This document shows, in pieces, positions 13,680-15,975 of a stretch of 15,975 nt of DNA. The notes below the pieces were generated by a model that saw only the letters and a list, made by a program, of their open reading frames with translations, was not told where the DNA came from and did no database searches. Numbering within the stretch: position 1 is the stretch's first letter; every line of letters begins with the position of its first letter. The position numbers were made by a program, and so were the translations under genes. Source of the DNA: an uncultured Succinivibrio sp. (lineage in GTDB: Bacteria; Pseudomonadota; Gammaproteobacteria; Enterobacterales; Succinivibrionaceae); contig CAAGLL010000005.1 of the NCBI GenBank assembly GCA_900770725.1, positions 1 through 15,975 on the forward strand. The letters run 5' to 3'.

Positions 13680-15776
13680 ATGAGACAGAACACCTCCTCG
13701 CCCCGCGCCTGCCTTCCCTTCCAGTGCTTCCACACGAGCACCGGACCTGGCAGGCTTTCCAACAGCGCCGTGCTCTACGTGCGCGGGGCCAACCACAAGC
13801 GCCTGCGCATTAGCCTTGCGACCTTTCCGCTGCACGAGCCGGTGCTGAAGGCGATGTCCTACACCGGCTCAAGCTCGGGGATCCACCGCTACTCCTGCCC
13901 GATGGACGCAGGCGGCGGACTCAACTTCCAGCGCTACTGCTTCCGCATCAGCCTCCTCTCGTCCCCTGACGACGGCGGGGATCAGGAGGCTCAGGACGTG
14001 GTCTGGTACAGCTCGCTTGGCATGTCGCGCGAGATCCCGCTGTTGCAGCACTGCTTTGCCTACGAGGCCTTCAACACCCATCCCCAGTGGGCGCCTGATC
14101 TCATCTGCTACGAGATCCTGCCTGACCGCTTCGCCTCCTCCCAGGGCTGCTTCACCGTGGACGGCACCAAGGTTTCGGCCTTGGAGCCGGTGCGCGAGCG
14201 CGACTTCGAGTACACGGACCTAAACGAGGTCCACTGCGGCGGCGATCTCGACGGCGTGGCCGACATGCTCCCCTACATCAGAAACCTAGGATACGACTGC
14301 GTGGTCTTAAACCAGATCTTCAAGGCGCCATCGGTGACCAAGGAGGACACCTCCGACTTCGACACCGTCGATCCGCACTTCGGCGGCAACGGGGCGCTCA
14401 AGCGCCTGCGCGCCCTCACCATGGGCTATGAGATGAAGATCCTGCTCCATGGCAGCTTTGCGCACACCGGCGACTCGCACCCCTGGTTCGACCGCCAGGA
14501 GCGCACCGGCAAGGGCGCGCTCCACCACCAGGATTCTCCCTACCGCGAGTACTACACCTTCAACTCCCAGGGCGAGCCCTGCTATGACCTAGGCCGCGCC
14601 GGGCTGCCCAAGCTCGACTACGCAAGCCACGAGGTGCGCTACGCGATGTTCGAGGGCCCCAACAGCTTTGCCCGCAAATGGCTGCGCGCGCCCTACGCCA
14701 TCGACGGCTGGATCATCGACCAGGCCGCGGAGATCGGCGACAACGGCAGCGCGCGCGGAAACCAGAAGCGCGTGGCTCAGATCTGCAAGTCCGCCCGCGA
14801 GACCCACATCGACTGCCTGATGATCGGAAGCTTCAAGTCCGACCCCAGGTACGCGCTCAACTCCGCGAACAACGTCGACGGCACCATCAACTACACGGGC
14901 TTCCTGCGCCCGGTGAGGGCCTTCTTCGGGGGAGTGAGCCTCGAGGGCGATCCCGTCCCCTACACCGGCGAGGATCTGCGCCGCGCCTGCGAGGAGTTCG
15001 CCGTCGGCCTCTCCCAGCAGGAGAAGGTCTGCCTCATCAATGAACTCGACAACCCCGATCTGCCGCGCTTCTACTCCATAATCGGCCGCGACCGCAACCT
15101 GTACATGGCGGCTGCCGCCGCCATGTACGCCTGGCGCGGCGTGCCCTGCGTCTACCAGGGCGACGAGCTTGCCGACGTCATTGCGTCGGGATCCATCGGC
15201 CCGCGCTCGATGATCCCCTTTGCCGCGCTGCGCGACCATCACGCCAGCCCTTCAAGCGCCGACTTCCAGGACGTGCTCTCCGAGCTTGCCGCGATGCGCC
15301 GGGAAAACCCGGCCTTCTCGCGCGGCACCATGGTGTTCATCGCCGCAGGCGGGGCCTACTTCGCCTTCATCAGGATCTACGGGCGCAGGTTCTCGATAGT
15401 CTTCGTGAACGCCTCGCACCAGCAGGTGCACCTGCCCCAGGGCTCGATGCTCTTCCCGCTCTTGTGCGCGATGTACCTGCCTGATGACTGCAGCGAGGAT
15501 CATTCAAGCGACTCAGGCGAGACGCTGCTCATCCCGCTCTCCGGGCGCAACGTGAGGCGCACCGATCATGGCGAGGGGCTTGACGCCCTCTACGAGATGC
15601 TCGGCCGCGAGACCCTCAAGGTCTCCTGCTATGGCGCGACCCGCAGCTCCGAGGATCTGCAGCGCAGGTTCATAAAGGATCTCTGCGCAGGCAGGACGCT
15701 CACCCTGCCCTCGCGCTCGACGCTCATCGTCTGCAACAGCGAGTCCGCAAAGCACGAGGACGCGAAGCAGGAATGA
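13680..15776 (+). CDS. MalZ-like GH13 protein with degenerate active site, probable pseudoenzyme
   Basis: 698 residues. An N-terminal beta domain (about 1-135) is followed by a GH13 barrel starting APDLICYEILPDRF (138-151), then GGDLDGVADMLPYI, FKAPSVTKEDTSDFDTVDPHFGGNGAL and GVPCVYQGDE (487-496), which align well with E. coli maltodextrin glucosidase MalZ (605 residues). The four catalytic motifs are eroded: region I HGSFAH (D to H257, N to A261), region II GWIID (invariant Arg to I345; nucleophile D347 kept), region III IGSF (general acid Glu to S384), region IV LDNPD (His to P459; D460 kept). Normal hydrolysis is therefore unlikely. The frame is intact, without stops or frameshifts, arguing for a selected non-catalytic role such as sugar binding or regulation. 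The C-terminal part (about 590-698) extends beyond MalZ. GGAG precedes the ATG, 3 nt after pepD, indicating coupling. Confidence 0.85.
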   Translation: MRQNTSSPRACLPFQCFHTSTGPGRLSNSAVLYVRGANHKRLRISLATFPLHEPVLKAMSYTGSSSGIHRYSCPMDAGGGLNFQRYCFRISLLSSPDDGGDQEAQDVVWYSSLGMSREIPLLQHCFAYEAFNTHPQWAPDLICYEILPDRFASSQGCFTVDGTKVSALEPVRERDFEYTDLNEVHCGGDLDGVADMLPYIRNLGYDCVVLNQIFKAPSVTKEDTSDFDTVDPHFGGNGALKRLRALTMGYEMKILLHGSFAHTGDSHPWFDRQERTGKGALHHQDSPYREYYTFNSQGEPCYDLGRAGLPKLDYASHEVRYAMFEGPNSFARKWLRAPYAIDGWIIDQAAEIGDNGSARGNQKRVAQICKSARETHIDCLMIGSFKSDPRYALNSANNVDGTINYTGFLRPVRAFFGGVSLEGDPVPYTGEDLRRACEEFAVGLSQQEKVCLINELDNPDLPRFYSIIGRDRNLYMAAAAAMYAWRGVPCVYQGDELADVIASGSIGPRSMIPFAALRDHHASPSSADFQDVLSELAAMRRENPAFSRGTMVFIAAGGAYFAFIRIYGRRFSIVFVNASHQQVHLPQGSMLFPLLCAMYLPDDCSEDHSSDSGETLLIPLSGRNVRRTDHGEGLDALYEMLGRETLKVSCYGATRSSEDLQRRFIKDLCAGRTLTLPSRSTLIVCNSESAKHEDAKQE

Positions 15777-15797
15777 GCTCCTGTGATTGGAGCTTGA

Positions 15798-15833
15798 ACA
15801 GGAACGGGGCCATGCGGCCCCGTTCCTGTCTTT
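15798..15833. terminator. Strong hairpin after the GH13-like gene
   Basis: Perfect 14-bp stem ACAGGAACGGGGCC / GGCCCCGTTCCTGT with an ATGC loop, followed by CTTT on the plus strand. It lies 21 nt after the GH13-like stop and 14 nt beyond the stop of the convergent ABC gene, so it can serve both. Confidence 0.75.
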
Positions 15834-15846
15834 GCCTTGCGCAAAG

Positions 15847-15975
15847 TCAGCCTTGCGCTTCAGGCTCCCCTGTGGCGCTGGCGCGGGTGTTCTGGAACTG
15901 CGAGCGGTAGAGGCCCGAGTAGATCCCGCCCTTTGCGAGCACCTGCGCGTGGGTGCCGCGCTCTGCCACCACGCC
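15847..15975 (-). CDS. C-terminal end of an ABC exporter, MsbA-like (cut by window edge)
   Basis: Only the last 42 codons are present, ending TGA 15849-15847. They read GVVAERGTHAQVLAKGGIYS then GLYRSQFQ, the usual end of an ABC exporter nucleotide-binding domain after the H-loop: G-x(3)-E-x-GTH-x(2)-L-L then a Y-x(2)-L segment. The ...YRSQF ending is close to MsbA (YAQLHKMQF in E. coli), the lipid A flippase, but MdlB- or CydC-type exporters end similarly. A polar tail of about 14 residues follows. No motif inside the window settles the choice. Confidence 0.75.
   Translation of the reverse strand, partial: GVVAERGTHAQVLAKGGIYSGLYRSQFQNTRASATGEPEAQG

Noticed and set aside
1..15975. tRNA, rRNA, insertion sequences or phage genes
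   Set aside because: No cloverleaf or T-loop signature, transposase motif or terminal repeats were noticed by eye; the window reads as ordinary chromosomal core.

Overview
The window is about 16 kb of GC-rich bacterial chromosome, almost fully coding, with one AT-rich non-coding island of about 850 bp. The gene content points to a gammaproteobacterium: a ModF/PhrA-type double ABC ATPase, FrsA next to proBA (frsA, proB and proA also lie near each other in E. coli), UspE, MurJ, PepD and a BioG-type biotin branch. I cannot fix the genus. A high-GC relative of the Aeromonadales/Succinivibrionaceae is a guess, not a sequence-based result.

Layout, left to right. (1) The 3' part of modF (+) runs in from the left edge and converges on a minus-strand operon frsA-proB-proA (4697 to 1009). 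This operon joins a FrsA alpha/beta-hydrolase-fold protein to the first two enzymes of proline synthesis. (2) A GufA-type ZIP metal transporter (+) diverges from frsA. (3) Positions 5601-6454 hold no convincing gene. The stretch carries DnaA-box-like direct repeats (TTTTCCCACA, TTTTCCACA, TTTTCAACA), a 59-bp tract that is about 90% AT, terminator-like hairpins, a perfect 18-bp palindrome and a probable murJ promoter. (4) murJ (lipid II flippase) and uspE (tandem universal stress protein) follow on the plus strand; a 25-bp inverted repeat centred on a TATACT box lies just before uspE. (5) A compact minus-strand biotin operon bioF-bioG-bioC, with one-base TGATG junctions, converges on uspE. (6) Divergent from it is a plus-strand unit: a 57-codon unannotated ORF preceded by a perfect 27-bp palindrome, pepD (M20 dipeptidase), and, 3 nt after pepD, a 698-residue MalZ-like GH13 protein. 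(7) A strong hairpin separates this unit from the last 42 codons of a minus-strand ABC exporter, probably msbA-like, cut by the right edge.

How the genes work together. FrsA (fermentation/respiration balance), ProB/ProA (glutamate to glutamate semialdehyde) and PepD (dipeptide use) belong to central carbon and amino-acid economy. BioC and BioG build and release the pimeloyl-ACP precursor and BioF starts ring assembly; bioA, bioD and bioB are not here. MurJ and the ABC exporter serve the cell envelope.

The most unusual points are: the GH13 protein has an intact frame but has lost the general-acid Glu and several invariant residues of the four GH13 motifs, so it looks like a maintained pseudoenzyme; the AT-rich island has several hallmarks of a replication origin or DnaA-binding locus; and the pepD transcript appears to begin with a palindromic leader and an undescribed small protein.
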